A stretch of DNA of 64,000 nt from Epiperipatus broadwayi (GCA_028023455.1 JAQFVV010000018.1:5419800-5483799), one strand, 5' to 3'. Positions 1-13,687 are shown, counted from the first letter of the stretch. The notes: generated from the sequence alone by a model not told the origin. A program made the numbers and translations.

Positions 1-293
1 AAATCAGTGCCAATTATCAATCCATTATCTATTTGGTTAAGTACACCCACCTCTAAATTACCCAGATCTCCTTTACCACCATCTATAGCAAAACCATCAA
101 TCTGTTGAACATCAGAAATAGTCATTGTTAAAAAGTTCTTCTGTTTGGAAATGTTACAAATTATATCATCCAATGAAAGGTCTAAAGAATCATCTTTACA
201 TTGAGTATGATCTTCTTTAAAAACTTTTGGAGATCTATCCCGTAATGATTCCTTCAAAACGTTACCAAATCTGTAATTTTTGATTATCGCCAT
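1..293 (-). CDS. Partial open reading frame, unknown protein, runs off the left edge
   Basis: Reading the minus strand, an ATG at 291-293 (context AAAATGGCG, a reasonable eukaryotic start) opens about 97 codons without a stop up to base 1. The predicted product begins MAIIKNYRFG, is hydrophilic and rather acidic, and has no signal peptide or membrane segment. The local base composition is less A+T-biased than the surroundings, which supports coding. A candidate splice donor (GAG then GTGGGT on the minus strand, near base 50) would end an exon there. I do not recognise the family. It could be the first coding exon of a gene on the opposite strand to the transporter, or the start of a mobile-element ORF. 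The nearby hammerhead-like motif makes a retroelement origin plausible. Confidence 0.5.
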   Translation of the reverse strand, partial: MAIIKNYRFGNVLKESLRDRSPKVFKEDHTQCKDDSLDLSLDDIICNISKQKNFLTMTISDVQQIDGFAIDGGKGDLGNLEVGVLNQIDNGLIIGTD

Positions 294-314
294 TTTATTG
301 TGTATTTTTTCTTT

Positions 315-342
315 CTGATGAAAACCAGTCCTCTGGTTGAAA
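315..342 (+). ncRNA. Degenerate hammerhead-ribozyme-like core (PLE-type motif)
   Basis: CTGATGA (315-321) is followed, after one extra A, by a perfect 6-bp stem (AACCAG at 323-328, loop TCCT, CTGGTT at 333-338) and then GAAA (339-342). This is the order of the hammerhead core: CUGAUGA, stem II, GAAA. Penelope-like retroelements are known to carry such motifs near their termini. The extra base before stem II, the weak A+T-only candidate stem III and the lack of a convincing stem I all argue that it is inactive. It may simply mark an old element end. Confidence 0.3.
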
Positions 343-2694
343 TATTATATTATTTATTGGATATATAAGTCTTTTTTTGTTTATATATATTTATATATTG
401 CTTGGTTGTTCTATTAACTCTTATTTGCATTTTAATTAGTAACTTTTATTTGAGATTTTATAGATTTTTAATAACAAAATGCTCATTTATTATAAGAAAG
501 CTGGAAATTCAGGAATTGATTCTATCCATATGTGATAGGTAATGCCCATACTATCACATCCTTTCTCTATTTACACAGAAATATTCTTTTATCATTATTT
601 CATGATATAGTTTTACATTTCTTTATCAGTTTAATATTATAATTATTATGTTTATTATTGATGAAAGAATAAATATAATAAAAATTTTATCTTTTACATG
701 CTATTTTCATTTAGTTTCTAATTTGTTTTTAGTTATTTCTATGTCTAAAATATTTTTTTTATACAATTAAACATTTTATTGTTTATATTTATATTATTTA
801 AATTATATTTTTTATTGATTTTTTTAAATATTTTTTCTATTGCATAAAATATAAATTTATTAATTTTGAAATTATTATACATTCTTGATTTATTTACAAT
901 ACATTTTATTTTTATTTTTGCAAAATATATTTTTTTAATGTTTTTTGATGGTAATAGAATGTGAACTCTACCCATAGGATAAAGCCACAATCCATATACC
1001 AGTCAGTAAAGCAAAAAAAAAAAAAAATTACTAATCAGTAAGTTTCATATTTTTCAGAAAATAATCAAAAACTAAAGAACAATGATTATAAAAGAAGAAA
1101 CATTCTATACAATTAAATTAAGTAATGAAACAAAATGCAACTCCATAAGAAATTATAAATTCAATTCATGGATTCAATATAAGTAAAGAATAGCAAACAC
1201 ATCAACACAAAAAATAAACCAATGTAATCCATATAGAAAATAATTAATGATAATAAATTTATAAAAAATTGAATTCCAAAAAAGGTTGTCCATGTACAGA
1301 GAAATTAACAGTATGGATACCATAAAAAGTAGGATTCTTATCAAAAATATATATTTTTACCTTGTTATTTTTTTTCATGCTTATAGGACTAATGAAAAAA
1401 GGGGTGCCATAAAAAAGCAAAAACTTTTGTTTATGATAATAACTGTAAAGTATGGCAATATCCACTTTTTATGACAACCCTATTTTTTTTATATATTCAT
1501 TGTACATAGATTTTCTTTTAGAATTTAATTTCTCATGAATTTATTACTATTAGTTACTTTCTTATGGATTATGTGGCTTATTTTTTTATATTATTGTGCT
1601 TGTACTTTTTCTGGACACCATATTTTTCTTTTCTTTTTAGATTTTAATTTTTTTATGAAATTATAAACTTGATCCTTTTTTTCATTTTGAATTGCACATT
1701 ACTAACTACTTTATTAAGATATTTCTAAAGTAAATCACTGTTTTTTTTTTAAGTCTAAATATTATAAATGATGTAAATTTACTTTTAAAAAGAAAACCAA
1801 AATTTTAAAAAACAAACAAAAATAAACTTAATTACAGATAAAGAAAAATAATACAAAATAAAACAAATAATTATTTCTAGCAAAAATATAAAATAAAATT
1901 TATTAAGAATATTTGAAAGAAATTAATATAAAATAAAAATATAAAAAGGCTTTTTACAAAAATAAGAAAAATGTATTATTAATGTAGCATAATAAGAGGA
2001 AAAGTTAATATTTATATTATGTTTATAGTAATAATATATCATTTATTAGTTTATATATTTAATGATATATTTTGAAAGTTCATCTGTTTAATTTTATCAC
2101 ACTTTGTATCTTATTTTTTCAGATAATTAATGATATATATCTTTTGATAGTGACCATAAATTGTGGTCAAAACATAGGATAAAATTTATAAAAATTATAT
2201 AACTCATATAAAATAAAAACAAGTATTTAAAAGAAGAAGAAAAACAATTTTTTATATAATTATTTATATTTAACTTTATATAAGTAAAAAGTAAAACAGT
2301 CTTTAAATAACTTATAGCAAGGCAAATATCTCTTAAATAGTCCTAAAAAGAAAAACCATTTGTCAGTAAGCTTTCCAATTGCTGAGTCATTAGAGTTTGT
2401 GCATTTTTCCATCTTTATTTTACTCTGTTATTAAAAATAATTAGATTTCTACATACCAATTAATATTCAATGAATAACTGGACTATGAATTGGCTACCGG
2501 AAAAAAAAAACTCATAAAACTGATCAGTATTGAAAAAAAAAAAATTAAATTTATCTGACCCAAATTTTATCTCAGATGTATCATGGCTTTTGTACACCTT
2601 ATATACTGTGGCATCAGTTTTGCAAAACATTCATTTTATTAAAATATTTAATATTGTATAAAAATATATATTAAATTGCTTACTCTTATTTTAG
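343..2694. other. A+T-rich non-coding stretch, no recognisable gene
   Basis: This stretch is A+T-rich and full of A and T homopolymers. It ends in a pyrimidine-rich tract and TTTTAG that serves as the splice acceptor of the first visible transporter exon, so its right part is intron. Short open frames here have no family resemblance and occur at the rate expected from this composition. Confidence 0.5.
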
Positions 2695-2775
2695 GTGGCT
2701 TAGCAGCTGTAATTTATACTGAAACCTTACAGACTCTGGTAATGTTAACTGGAGCTACTATTCTGGCAGTTTACA
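2695..2775 (+). CDS. SLC5A3-like: SLC5A-family sodium/solute cotransporter, internal exon A
   Basis: This exon encodes a segment containing GGLAAVIYTETLQTLVML, which matches the conserved GG-L-x-A motif and the adjoining transmembrane helix of sodium:solute symporters (SSF/SLC5). These plasma-membrane proteins couple inward Na+ flow to uptake of sugars or myo-inositol. The exon lies between TTTTAG and GTAAGT and is 81 bp long. It starts after the first base of a glycine codon and ends after the first base of a serine codon, and both splits are completed exactly by the family alignment. The alignment to the next exon, 12.3 kb downstream, leaves no gap, which supports both boundaries. The N-terminal part of the protein must lie upstream of this window. 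Across the five visible exons the best family resemblance is to sodium/myo-inositol cotransporters, but SGLT-type sugar transporters are close relatives. Confidence 0.9.
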
Positions 2776-3629
2776 GTAAGTTTGATGTTATTTATCATTT
2801 ACTATATTTTATAGTTTTATTAAATTCAAACAGAAGCAGTCAACTTCTCTGCAAGCTATGGATAAATAATACTCATAATAAAAAATAGAATTCACTCTAC
2901 TTTTTACGATTTAACTTTCATATAAATTAAGTTACGTGTATTTTATATGTATAGCTTTTTTTGTATAGTTATAGAAAAAAAATCTGTTATAATTAAAAAA
3001 TTTATAATAGGCATTAAAAAAAAGAAAGAAATCAATTTTAATATCAGAAAAGAAATTATTGAAATAACTGTAAATAATCTAGAATTTGGATTAAATAATA
3101 TCCTAGTAAGTTAACAAAATTTATAATATGTATATGAAATGGATGAATAATAGATTACAATGCAAAATTATTAAAAGATTATGTGTATTTATATTTTAGT
3201 AAATAATAATGAGAGCCTATAACTATATGGTATATATTGATTACAAAAGTAACTGTCAAAGATTCTTTCAAACTTTCTAAAAAAAGTGATTCACTCTTTT
3301 GCCACAACAGGGATAATTATAATTGCTATATTTTGTAAAAATATTTTTATTTACATTAATATAAGTTTATGCACTCCAGAAAAAATAAAAATATTAGAGA
3401 AATATATTTAGATCGCAAACTGATAAGCAATAAATTTAATTAAATAATTTACGTTAATTACGATCGATAAATTACAAATATTTCTTGATAAGAGACTAAC
3501 TAATTAATGGAATAGACTATAAATAACCTTATATGGAAATGAATTCATAAGACACCAATTAGTTATAGACCTAAAAACATTACCATATATTGGAAGAAAG
3601 TAATTAATTGTATGAGTAATTAAAAACTA

Positions 3630-3990
3630 TAAAGAGTAAGCAACAAGGTGCATGGTTCATTTTCCAGTTCATGTTGGAGACAGATGTAAGGACAGTAGTT
3701 TCAGTAAGTATGCAGTGCTCAGTGAAAATGTGTTCACAGACAACAGCTGAACAGGCCCAAAGAGTTTGGGGAACTGAAGTCAGCGGAAACCATCTGGATA
3801 ACAGCCAGATATGAAGAGCTGATTTCCAGTGAGTTTACAAAGCCAAGCAGACTGTTGACAGGAGAGTGATTGCAGCTAAAAAAAAGCTCATAGTGACCGT
3901 TGCAGTGCTCTACAATGAAGCCAGATGTGTTCGCATGCAGCTGAACTGGATCAAGGTCAAATTTTGGGAATGGATTTTGGGAAGTTATTC
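3630..3990. other. Less A+T-rich segment of unknown origin
   Basis: This segment has clearly higher G+C than its surroundings and contains short open stretches on the plus strand, for example a 67-codon frame starting at 3866. No domain is recognisable, and the frame is closed on both sides by stops. The composition is typical of a fragment of a formerly coding mobile element or an inserted pseudogene, but I cannot assign it. Confidence 0.35.
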
Positions 3991-4588
3991 ATCGGAACTA
4001 TATATATATTTGTGTTGTGAGTGTAGCAGACTATTTGCTATTTTTATTATTTATTATTTTGTTTGTTGATATTTGGAATGCTTGCATTTTGACTACACAG
4101 CAATAATGTTATAAAATAGTATTACAATTTTTTCATACATATATTTATACATACATAATAGATGAACGAACTTAATTTTGCTCATAGATTAAGAGATTAT
4201 AAATTTATTTAAATATGCATTAAAATTTGTATAAATCAATAGAATAATTAAACAACTATGTACTATGACCCAGTGAAAATATTTGATTACTTTTGGTGAT
4301 AATTTGCCAGTAGAAATGATCTCTTATTAAAACAATATTTAATGATTTTGATAAAATTTTTAATACAAATAAAAAAAAACTGAAAAGCTATACTTGTGAT
4401 AGGATATTATGACTATGTGAAAGTTTATTGTAGAGAATTTGCTTAAAATTGTAATTGCATGAAACTATTTTTTGATATTATTTTACTGTTTTTTATTACC
4501 TCTATTATATATATTATATATTTTTATTGTAATTATTTGTAACTCTTTTTTAAAAAATATAAAGTAATTTTTTTCAAACAAAGCATTA

Positions 4589-5643
4589 CAGGTGGTTTTC
4601 GACTTTTGTACCTAATTCATGCCTGATACATGTGCAAAAGTTGAAATGTATGAAAATAGAACCATGTTTAAAAAAACATCAAAAAGTGGTTTTAAAATAT
4701 TTATTTTTTAATGAGGTATACTAGCATATACAGGTGATTCTCTACTTTTTTAATTTATTACCTTAAATTTTATTACATTGTTAATGAAATATTTAAAATG
4801 ATAGAAATGTTAAATTGTTTAAAAGTTATATAAATATAGAATAACGCACACACACATGTATTAAAAATATAAAACAGTTTATGGAAAAGAAATCAGTCAA
4901 AAATAAGAATAGAATAAAAGATTAATATTTATAAGATTATTAAAAATGTATATGGATATATAGTTATTGGGTTTATTAAAAAATTTGTGTGGTAAAAATA
5001 TTTATAAGTAAATTACTTCATTGACTTTTTATAAAGTTTAAAATTCAATATTCTTTTCATTGGATTTATTAGTCTTATTACCATTATATAAATAAAGTGA
5101 CATGTTAATTATTTGAAAATATTTTTTAAATTTGCATAGGTTTTTACTCCTATTCATAATTACATTTTAGATTTTATGTTTTCTGAAACAGGATTTATTG
5201 TATGAGAAATTAATTTGCTGTGATCATGGATGATAAACAAACCAAAATCCTGTTACGGTTTGTATAACTGATGAGGAAAATTCTCTAGGAATAAAAGTAA
5301 TTGAAAGACTTCTCAAATTAATAAATTTATTATGACTTTAAAAATAAAATTAATAATACTAAAAGTTATAACTTAATATTATATAAAAATGTAAATCATT
5401 ATTCTGTATATATGTGTAAATGCTGATTGTGATATAATAGATGGGCAGATAAAAAAACTTGAATATATAGTACATAAATAACACTTTATTGATTAGTATC
5501 TGGTGTTTTTTTATAAATTTATCAAGAGATAGTTGAATTGTACTCTTCTTTTTCTTTTCTTAATAAAAAGATTCCATAACATACTCTTTTTTTTCTATTG
5601 CCTTTTGTACAAAATAACGAATTGAAGTAGAGGACCACTTGTA
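4589..5643. mobile_element. Mariner-like terminal-inverted-repeat element, decayed
   Basis: Two similar left ends, CAGGTGGTTTTCGACTTTTG at 4589 and CAGGTGATTCTCTACTTTTT at 4731, each follow TA. A complementary right end (AAGTAGAGGACCACTTG) closes at 5641 and is followed by TA. The ends are about 30 bp long and roughly 70 percent alike after reverse complementing. The TA flanks and the CAGGTGG...CGACTT end fit a mariner/Tc1-type MITE. No transposase is readable inside. The duplicated left end suggests one element nested in another or a rearranged copy. Confidence 0.45.
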
Positions 5644-7555
5644 TATGACTTTTGCAGCTTACTTTCAGCATTTGCATTAGATCACTAATTTATTCTATCC
5701 ATTTTAATCCAGACCTTTATATTGTAAACTTGAGTTATTAATGGATACTAGGTATTAGTATTTTTAAGTAGCCAACCCTGTATTTGTATAAGAAATTTGA
5801 GTTCAAAGCTGTTGGTTGTTTGAATCTCAGATTATTAGCTTGGATTCAAAATATCTGGAAATTAATCTGGGGACTAAATGTAATTTGACTATTTAATAGC
5901 CATTGTTTTCTCAAAGTTACTGTAAGTTGTTCTAGAATAAAATAAACAGTGAAGTATTACTCTTAATACAGATGTTGAAAGAAATCAAAAATTCATGTGT
6001 TCAGGATATACTATCATTCCCAAAGGCTATAAGTGCCTAGAGTTAGTAGAAAATTAATATCACTAAAATGCATAATTGCTGACTTTGTGTCAGATCTACA
6101 GAATTTAGCTTGGGTTCAAAACCTTAGAGTAATTGAATATTAGTTTCTGAGCCTAATAATATAAAAGTAAACGTGACTGTTAAATGTATGGATATAAATT
6201 CAATGCTTCTTATCAATAAATGGTAATAGCCAGAAACAAGTCTGAGGATTTGGATATATCACTGCCATCTAGGGGTTATTGATTAAATGTGCAATATATG
6301 GCTTTTGGAATAAATAGAGCAAAGTATTCCTTCTAATATCATTAATTTCTGCTATTAAAAGATAGATATATATATGGACATAATTATAAAAATTGCTTCT
6401 AATTAATTAAGTATTAAAAAGTCATAAATAGTAATCAAACATATAAAACTATAGTTTCAGATGCATCATTCTGTCATCAGTTATGCTATTTTCAAAACTT
6501 TACCTTCAAGAAACATTTGAACTATAATCAAATTTCTATATAGAAAGAAATATAAGTAAAAAAAATAATCACAGCTTATTACTTAATGCAATTTCTAATG
6601 AACCAGAAGAACCCTAAATATATTAATTATTTACTTGAATAATTGTTTGTGGATATAATTTTTCACATCCTAAACCAATAATAATAAATTTTTTTTTATA
6701 TAACCATATAGAAAGTTAGTTAGCTAAATATTGATTGGGAAATGAGATTTTGCACTTAGTTATGAGGATGTGAGTTTTCAAAACCATAGTCTGTTGACTG
6801 GTGATTTATTTTTGTCTTTTAAATAGCTTAAAAAATATAAATTATAAAGTTAGTTTACTTTTCCCTTTACAAATAGCATTTGATTAAATGAAAGTTTTTA
6901 TTATGTTTGTAATAATATTTCTATAAATATTTAAAAGTGAACTAATGTTGATTTATTTTTATTTGTTTAAATAATTAACTTATATTCTTTTTTTCTGCTA
7001 TCAATTTTAAATAGTGAACCATGGACCTAGTTCTTGAAAATATTAAGAAATGAAAGTTAATTCTTATTTCACTTATATACTCTTTTATTTTTTATGTCAA
7101 TATAGCAACATTGATCTGATCAGTCCATGTAGTACTTAGCCTATTATCTACCTAAGAATAACTAACTTTTGAGTATATGGGAGATTTTCAAATTCCTAGG
7201 GGGTAAAAAAAATTTGCCAAGATTACAAATATAACATTCAATTTATACTTTTTAAATAGTATAAGGTTTTGATTTTTTTTTTTCATTCATCTTATAATGA
7301 TTATAGATAATAGCAATTTTGATGAAAGATTGAAACTCCATAACATAGAAAAGTATCAAGTGTCCCACTCTAATTTGGATTTAAGTATTAACATTATTAA
7401 TTATCCTTTGTTATAAATGGTGGGTAACTACTTGCTTGCCACCTTCTTAATGCAATTTATTATCAGAAATATAAACTTTAATGAATCTTTTACATCATTA
7501 ATATACTTTTATGTATCATTAAAATACACACAAACACACATATATATAATGAAGA

Positions 7556-7915
7556 GTAATACTGAGACTTTAGTTCACTCAATCAAGTATGGAGAGATTA
7601 TGTTAGGAGTAATTAGAAGAAATCAAACATGAACTACATGGGTGAGAAAACAAACACTGCCATCATTGATAGACTGAAGAAATTGAAGTAGAGTTGGGCT
7701 GGACAAATTGTTAAAAGAGATGATAATAAATGGCAATTGAAATCTTAAACCAGATTCCAAGAAATTGTAAAAGTCCTAAGAGATCACATGTGAGATGGAT
7801 GAAATAAGGAATTGTGCTGGGTGATGTGGAGAAGAGGGGCTAGACATCGGAGAAAATGGATTGAACTTGGAGAGACCTTAATATTGGTTGAAAATGATGA
7901 TGATGATGATGATAT
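7556..7915 (+). pseudogene. RTE-like LINE 3' tail, with TGA-repeat end
   Basis: Frames broken by several stops and shifts still read through the familiar C-terminal end of RTE/endonuclease-reverse-transcriptase proteins. Visible parts are a MLGVIRRNQT-like block (about 7600), a WAGQIVKRDDNKWQ-like block (7690-7735, equivalent to the usual WAGHIARRDDNRW) and a terminal W-x-L-G-E segment near 7860. It ends in a run of TGA repeats at 7894-7913, typical of RTE 3' ends. The copy is truncated at its 5' end and decayed. A second copy with the same tail lies at 55150-55590. Confidence 0.7.
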
Positions 7916-10900
7916 AACCTAAATCATGAATAAATCTTAAAGATTACTAAGTGTTATGTTACCATAAATTTGTACCACACATGCTTCACTGAACAAACTG
8001 TCACCTTTTGTTTAAACATTCATTCCATATAGTATATAGCACTAATAACTTCATTTATAATAAATTATAACATTTTATTTCAAAGTGAAAATAAGACAAT
8101 TGGATGGATATATTATGAAAATTATTACATTGTTAATCAAAAATTGATCATGTAAATAAATATTATACATTATTTTTATACGATTATATCAATTTTTTTA
8201 ATATCCATAATTATTTTTAATGCATTCCAAAAAAATGTCTAGTGAGACCATAATTAATTAGTGGTGGTATCTTTTTTATAGTTTTATTCAGCAATTATTC
8301 TTCAATTTTCTTATCAGTCATTGAACTTTTGCTTTCAAATCTCTAAATTGAAGATCCACATTCGATTCATTATTCATCCAAGTACAAAATGCTAGTGTTT
8401 TTTTTTAATCAAGCCATTGTCAAAGAACTAGTCAGGATTTTTCTTAGACTGATGGACATCACATTTCTTAAGACAGTTTCATGCACAGCAATGTTACAGT
8501 TTTGAAAATCTAAATTGTTGAAGTTAGTATAAGTAGTAATCGCTTACATTTTTTAATTCAACTTTTATTTAAATTTTTAGTGTATTAATATATCATTTGT
8601 CCAACAATCTATGCCTAGAAATATTTATGTAATATTGATTTTTTATTATTATTCTATAAGAAACCATTGTTTTGAGTAATGATACATCTAAGATTTTTTA
8701 GAGCAATTTTTCTGGTTAAAGTAATCATAGTAGTCACTCTCCTGTTTGAGAAAATATTTATTAATAACAGATGATCCAAGATCATAGAGCAATATCTTTA
8801 TTTCCTGTGATTTTTGATCATAGATTATTGTTCAGATCAATATATGCATTAAAATCTCCAAGAACAACAATTCAGTTTTTTATTAGGATTAAAGCAGTAA
8901 TCCTATTTTTTAAGGAATAAAAGCTTTCTCTAAACTTTTTTGAATTTTAAAGTTGAGATAACATTAAATGAACAAAATTTTAATATTATCTTTTCATCAA
9001 GCCAAAAATGGAAGATACTTAATTGGATCTCACAAAGAATCACACCTTATTAAATCATCACTTGATCATCTGCTTTTCCAAAAAAAAAAAAAAATTAATT
9101 CATCTTCCTATTCAATTAAACTTTATTTCATTGGAAGATGAGTTTACTAAAAACAGCTAAATCTTGATAAACTTTTTATTGACAAATGCTAAGAACTGGT
9201 CATAAAAAATAAGTCCTGCTAATCCTTATAAAATTTAATCCGATATAAATATTATAGATTTTACAAATATTGTATAATCTGAAAATAGCAAGAAAATTTA
9301 TATTAATCAAACTGAACCATTTATGTAAGCAGAAAAAGTCATAAATACAAGATGATTGTGCTAGATCACATGATTATTGGATATCCTCAATAAGATCAAT
9401 ATTTTATATCAGTACCAGTTATCAGGCAATTCTTTACTCCTGATTACTCATGAATATATAAATAGCTTAAAATCTGATTTAATTTTGATTATAAAATACA
9501 GATTAATAAATGATAAGTTATAGAAGATATGTGTTAATTAATTCTGCAATATTTATCTATAGATTTAAATTGATAGTTATATAGATGAATAAATGTATAG
9601 ATGAGTGGATAAATGTATGAGAAATCTCTCTTCTCAAATGTTTCAAACATCAGTAATAAATTTAAACTTTACATTAAAATGGAGAATTTACCTGCTTAAA
9701 TAATGTCATGGTGTTTAGTTGGCCACTACAAGATAAAATGTTAGCAAAACAAAAAAGAAGCAAGATTAATACATTTTAGTGATTTAAAGTTTTATAGGAT
9801 TATGACTCAATATTATAAGATCTGACTTTTTAAAAAATACTCAAATTGTAGTTCAGTGAATTATCACATAATAAGAATTTTATGCAGAAATTACTTAGAG
9901 ATCATTTTAATAAATTGAGAAAATGCACATGTCATAACAAAATAAAGCAGACCACCATATTATTTATATTGTTAAGCTAGATATAAAATTTATAGAAATA
10001 GTAATTAAATCATTGTGGATGTTTTTCTTCACAAAATTATGCTTTTTAATTATCAAAAAGATCACTGAAATGAAACTAGTACTGAAGAGTAAAACAAAAA
10101 AGTTTTAAATCTGATAGTTGTTTCAAATTGGAGTCATGAGAATAATGTAGGATATGGGGTATGTAACATTATTTCTATTTTATCTATTACAGATAAAAAA
10201 AGATATTATTAAAAGAGGATTTAAATCTGTGGAGGAAATATTATTTATAAAGGATGGTAGCATGAAAAAAATTGAAGACAAATTTTAGTTCAGATTTTGA
10301 AAATAATTCACATAAGATCATTCATGAAATAGTATGAAGCAGAATTTGTTTTCTGATATTAGTTAAGTTTAGAAAAGTAATCAATGTATTCGTGAATTCA
10401 GGGGTTTGGATGACTAACAAATAATTTCAATGATAGGTTTAAAAGTATTACTGTGTAATCTTTAGTTCTAACAAGTGATTAGAACAGCCTGAAGGATATT
10501 AATTCCACATATTGCAATTAGAATAATCAAATTGAATATTATAGATAGGGGAAAATATGTCAAATGTTAACTAAAACCTTTTAATTTATAAATTGTTAGA
10601 TTTTGAAAGCACATATATTCATAGACTATAGTGATTTAACAAGTTATCAAAAATGGCATTATTAATGCAAACTTCACAATTGGACATAAGAAAAGTTTCA
10701 TTTTACTATTTAATAATTGCAAGGTTATTTAAATAATAAGAAAATGAATTTTTAACAAGTTGTGAAGTAAGAAAGCAAGCATCTACCTGTCAAAAGCAAC
10801 CAAAGTAAATACTTTCATATGAAATGATGGATTCAGTAAAGATTTAAGTCATTTAGGAAATGCATAATGATTAAAATATTGGAAATATCCTTAAACATTG

Positions 10901-12384
10901 TAAAAATATCATTAATAAAGGATAGCATATGAGCAGAGACTTCACAGTAAGATAGAAAAATATCTTAGACATTTGTTATAGTGATTGGAGAGCTTTGAGG
11001 AACTTCTCAATGATTAACTATAATAATCACATTAAATTTTTAAACTGAATTATCTAATAAGATAAATAGCTTGAATGAATGAGGATGAAAAGGAAATAGA
11101 TTATAAAACTTAGAGAGAAGATAATTTCAAGTAATAAGTCGAAGCCAACTTGAACTTAGTTTGAATAGACATTGACATCTGCATTTTATATTTTGGAAAT
11201 GATGTTCTTATTTGAGTAGAACTATTAGGATTATTTGTAATGCATGAAAACCGTATAGTTTTTGTAGAGGCTATTTGAAAGTGATGAAAGTAAAAAGATT
11301 TTGTTTAGTATTCTAAAAATGATAAATCTAATAGCGTCTATAATAAGCACGAGATAGTAAGCACCATTAGGAAATGAGAAGCCATAGGAAATATCTTATC
11401 TGCTGTATATAATTTTAAAATTCAGACATATTAAATTGAAAAAAGTTATTTTATCTTATCACTCAATAGTAATATTTTTGACTACTGGAGAGTAAAAAAT
11501 AATTTCTTTTATCCTCTTTTTTTAAAGTTATATTTAAAATCTTCAGTCCTTCCCACATTCTTGAAATATATGAATGCAGACAATTGAAAAAGACAAACCT
11601 CCAAGATATGGATTTCATGTTGAGCCATAACTTATAAGTTGGAAAAGGCTTAATCTATCACATATACCTTCATCTTGTAAAGATGTCTTGCATGCTTTGG
11701 CTCAGTGATAGAATGACCTTCTGGTGCTTAAGATCCTTGGATTGCAGTGTTACTTTCATTGTTTGAACTTTTCAAACAGTAGATCCATTTGATTATTTTT
11801 TATCTTGTAAAGATTACCTAAAAATACATGGAAAATTAAAATTAGAAATAATGTTAACATAGAGTTATTTCAAAGAAAAGAAATGTTATAATATTTTTGA
11901 ACTGATAAGGATGAGATGCTGTTTAACAAGATTATTTAATGAATATTTAAAATTTTTCACATCACACATGATAAAAAATCTGAGGCATTGGAAAAATAAT
12001 TAGCAGTAAATGTAAAAATTATATGTTATAAAAAATGAAATGGAGTAGATCTTTTGAAAATGAATTTGTAAGTATGAACAATCTTTCTGAGCCCATCCAT
12101 AAACTGAGAGAAACACAAATATAGTTAAAAAATGTAACACATGAAATATCTTTTGGAGATCACATAATAATATGTAGAGATGTGAATAAGGAATAATCAA
12201 TATTAAACCAAATAATGGCATCTGGTCTGAAGAAAGCAGGGTTATTGTCAGCTGGTTAAGTTTAGTTTGTAAATTAGGTAATAGATAATATGGTATATTG
12301 GAACCTGAAATGTTTACAGAAAATAATCATACCAGGAGCATATAAGTAATTACATTTCACTATCTGTAAGGATCAATGAATTTT

Positions 12385-12990
12385 ACTACTGCAGTGTCAT
12401 ATTGTAATTCTGTTTAGAAGATAATAAACCCTCATCACTAGCACCATACATAATATTAAATCAGTGATGTTAAATGCAAGAATAATCTAATTCCGTTCAC
12501 AAGATAAAGACTTTGAGAAAATATGAACGCTGCTTTCAAACCTTAATGCACTTATATAGGCTAATCTTAAGTGGCTTGAAATGAGAGGTTGAATATATTA
12601 AATCATTTACTTTACATCCAGTATCAGATTGTAATTCTATTTAGAAGGTAATAAACCCTCCACAATCTGACACTGTGCTAGGAAAATTTATTGATCATTA
12701 CATAGTTTAACATCTTTCTAATAGCATGAAGTAAATTATAATATAAGTGTTAATAAGATAAAATAAAAGAAATAGATATAACGTGAATGATTTAATGCAT
12801 TCACACTCTTATTTCAAGACATTTAAGATTGGTTTATATAAGTGCATTTAGGTTTGAAAATAAAATGGTTCTTATTTTCTCAAACTTTAGCTTGTGGCTG
12901 GAATGAGAGTATTCTTGTATTTAACATCGCTGATTTAATATTATGTACAGAACTAGTGAGGAGTGTTTATTACCTTGTAAAATAATAAAA
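12385..12990. mobile_element. Foldback element with about 190-bp inverted arms
   Basis: The left arm (about 12415-12610) and right arm (about 12785-12985) are reverse complements at roughly 80 percent. Shared blocks include CATAATATTAAATCAG, GATGTTAAAT, TTTGAGAAAATA, TTTCAAACCT and ATGCACTTATATA. The segment between them carries a second copy of the left flank (ATTGTAATTCT, then AATAAACCCTC). No coding sequence is present. It looks like an old non-autonomous DNA transposon or foldback repeat. Its exact ends and any target duplication are unclear. Confidence 0.6.
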
Positions 12991-13687
12991 TTTATTTTTG
13001 TGTCATTTAAGTAAATAAATGGCATTGGAATAGATTAAAGTTTGAGAGAACTGACAGAATTCTGCACTGAGGGTAGGTTACTGTGACATAATTTGGCATT
13101 AATCGGCATTACAATATCATGAATGGAAATTAATGTTTTATAGAAAAATGTGACCACAAGCAGCAAAACACAAAAAAAATCTTTGTTATAGTGAATGAGA
13201 TTTTTGGCCCAATTAAGCATATCAAATATATAAAGCTAGTATTAAAATACTTTATCTGTGAAATTCTGTAATATTTCACAAATATTCATAGATGTTTGAA
13301 TAGTTATTAAGTTTGTCTTCTCTTTATAAATTTGTATCATTTACACTAATGAATGAGAATTTGTTACTGGTTTATGCAATATTAGATTGCCTGTGTTTCT
13401 AATTCATGCAGAGAGATGCAAGTCAGTATTTTTAGGTTTAGTATTGTGCAATAGTGGAAAGAGATGAGATATCTGTTTGAGAAGGGAATTTGTTATAGAA
13501 GATTATTATCTAATTCCAAATTAGAAGTAAGTAATTAAAAGTTGGCATCATTGTAAGACTGTTTGAGAATTGATTGTTTTTAGTTGAGAATTGTTTCTCA
13601 GTTTTTGAATACAAGCAATGAAATAAATTTCATATATCTTAATCTTCATGTGATCACCATTCTTTATGCTTACACAAGTTGATAACG

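Noticed and set aside
745-990. Minus-strand frame of 81 codons
   Set aside because: The translation is almost only K, N, I and F, as expected from A+T-rich DNA.
5262-5300. CTGATGAGG as a third hammerhead core
   Set aside because: No proper stem II is followed by GAAA.
6455-6485. Minus-strand CTGATGA with a later GAAAC
   Set aside because: The intervening segment gives at best a 3-bp stem and there is no repeat context. A chance match is likely.
7894-7913. CRISPR-like or regulatory TGA array
   Set aside because: It is a plain trinucleotide microsatellite at an RTE 3' end. No spaced repeats of CRISPR type exist in the window.
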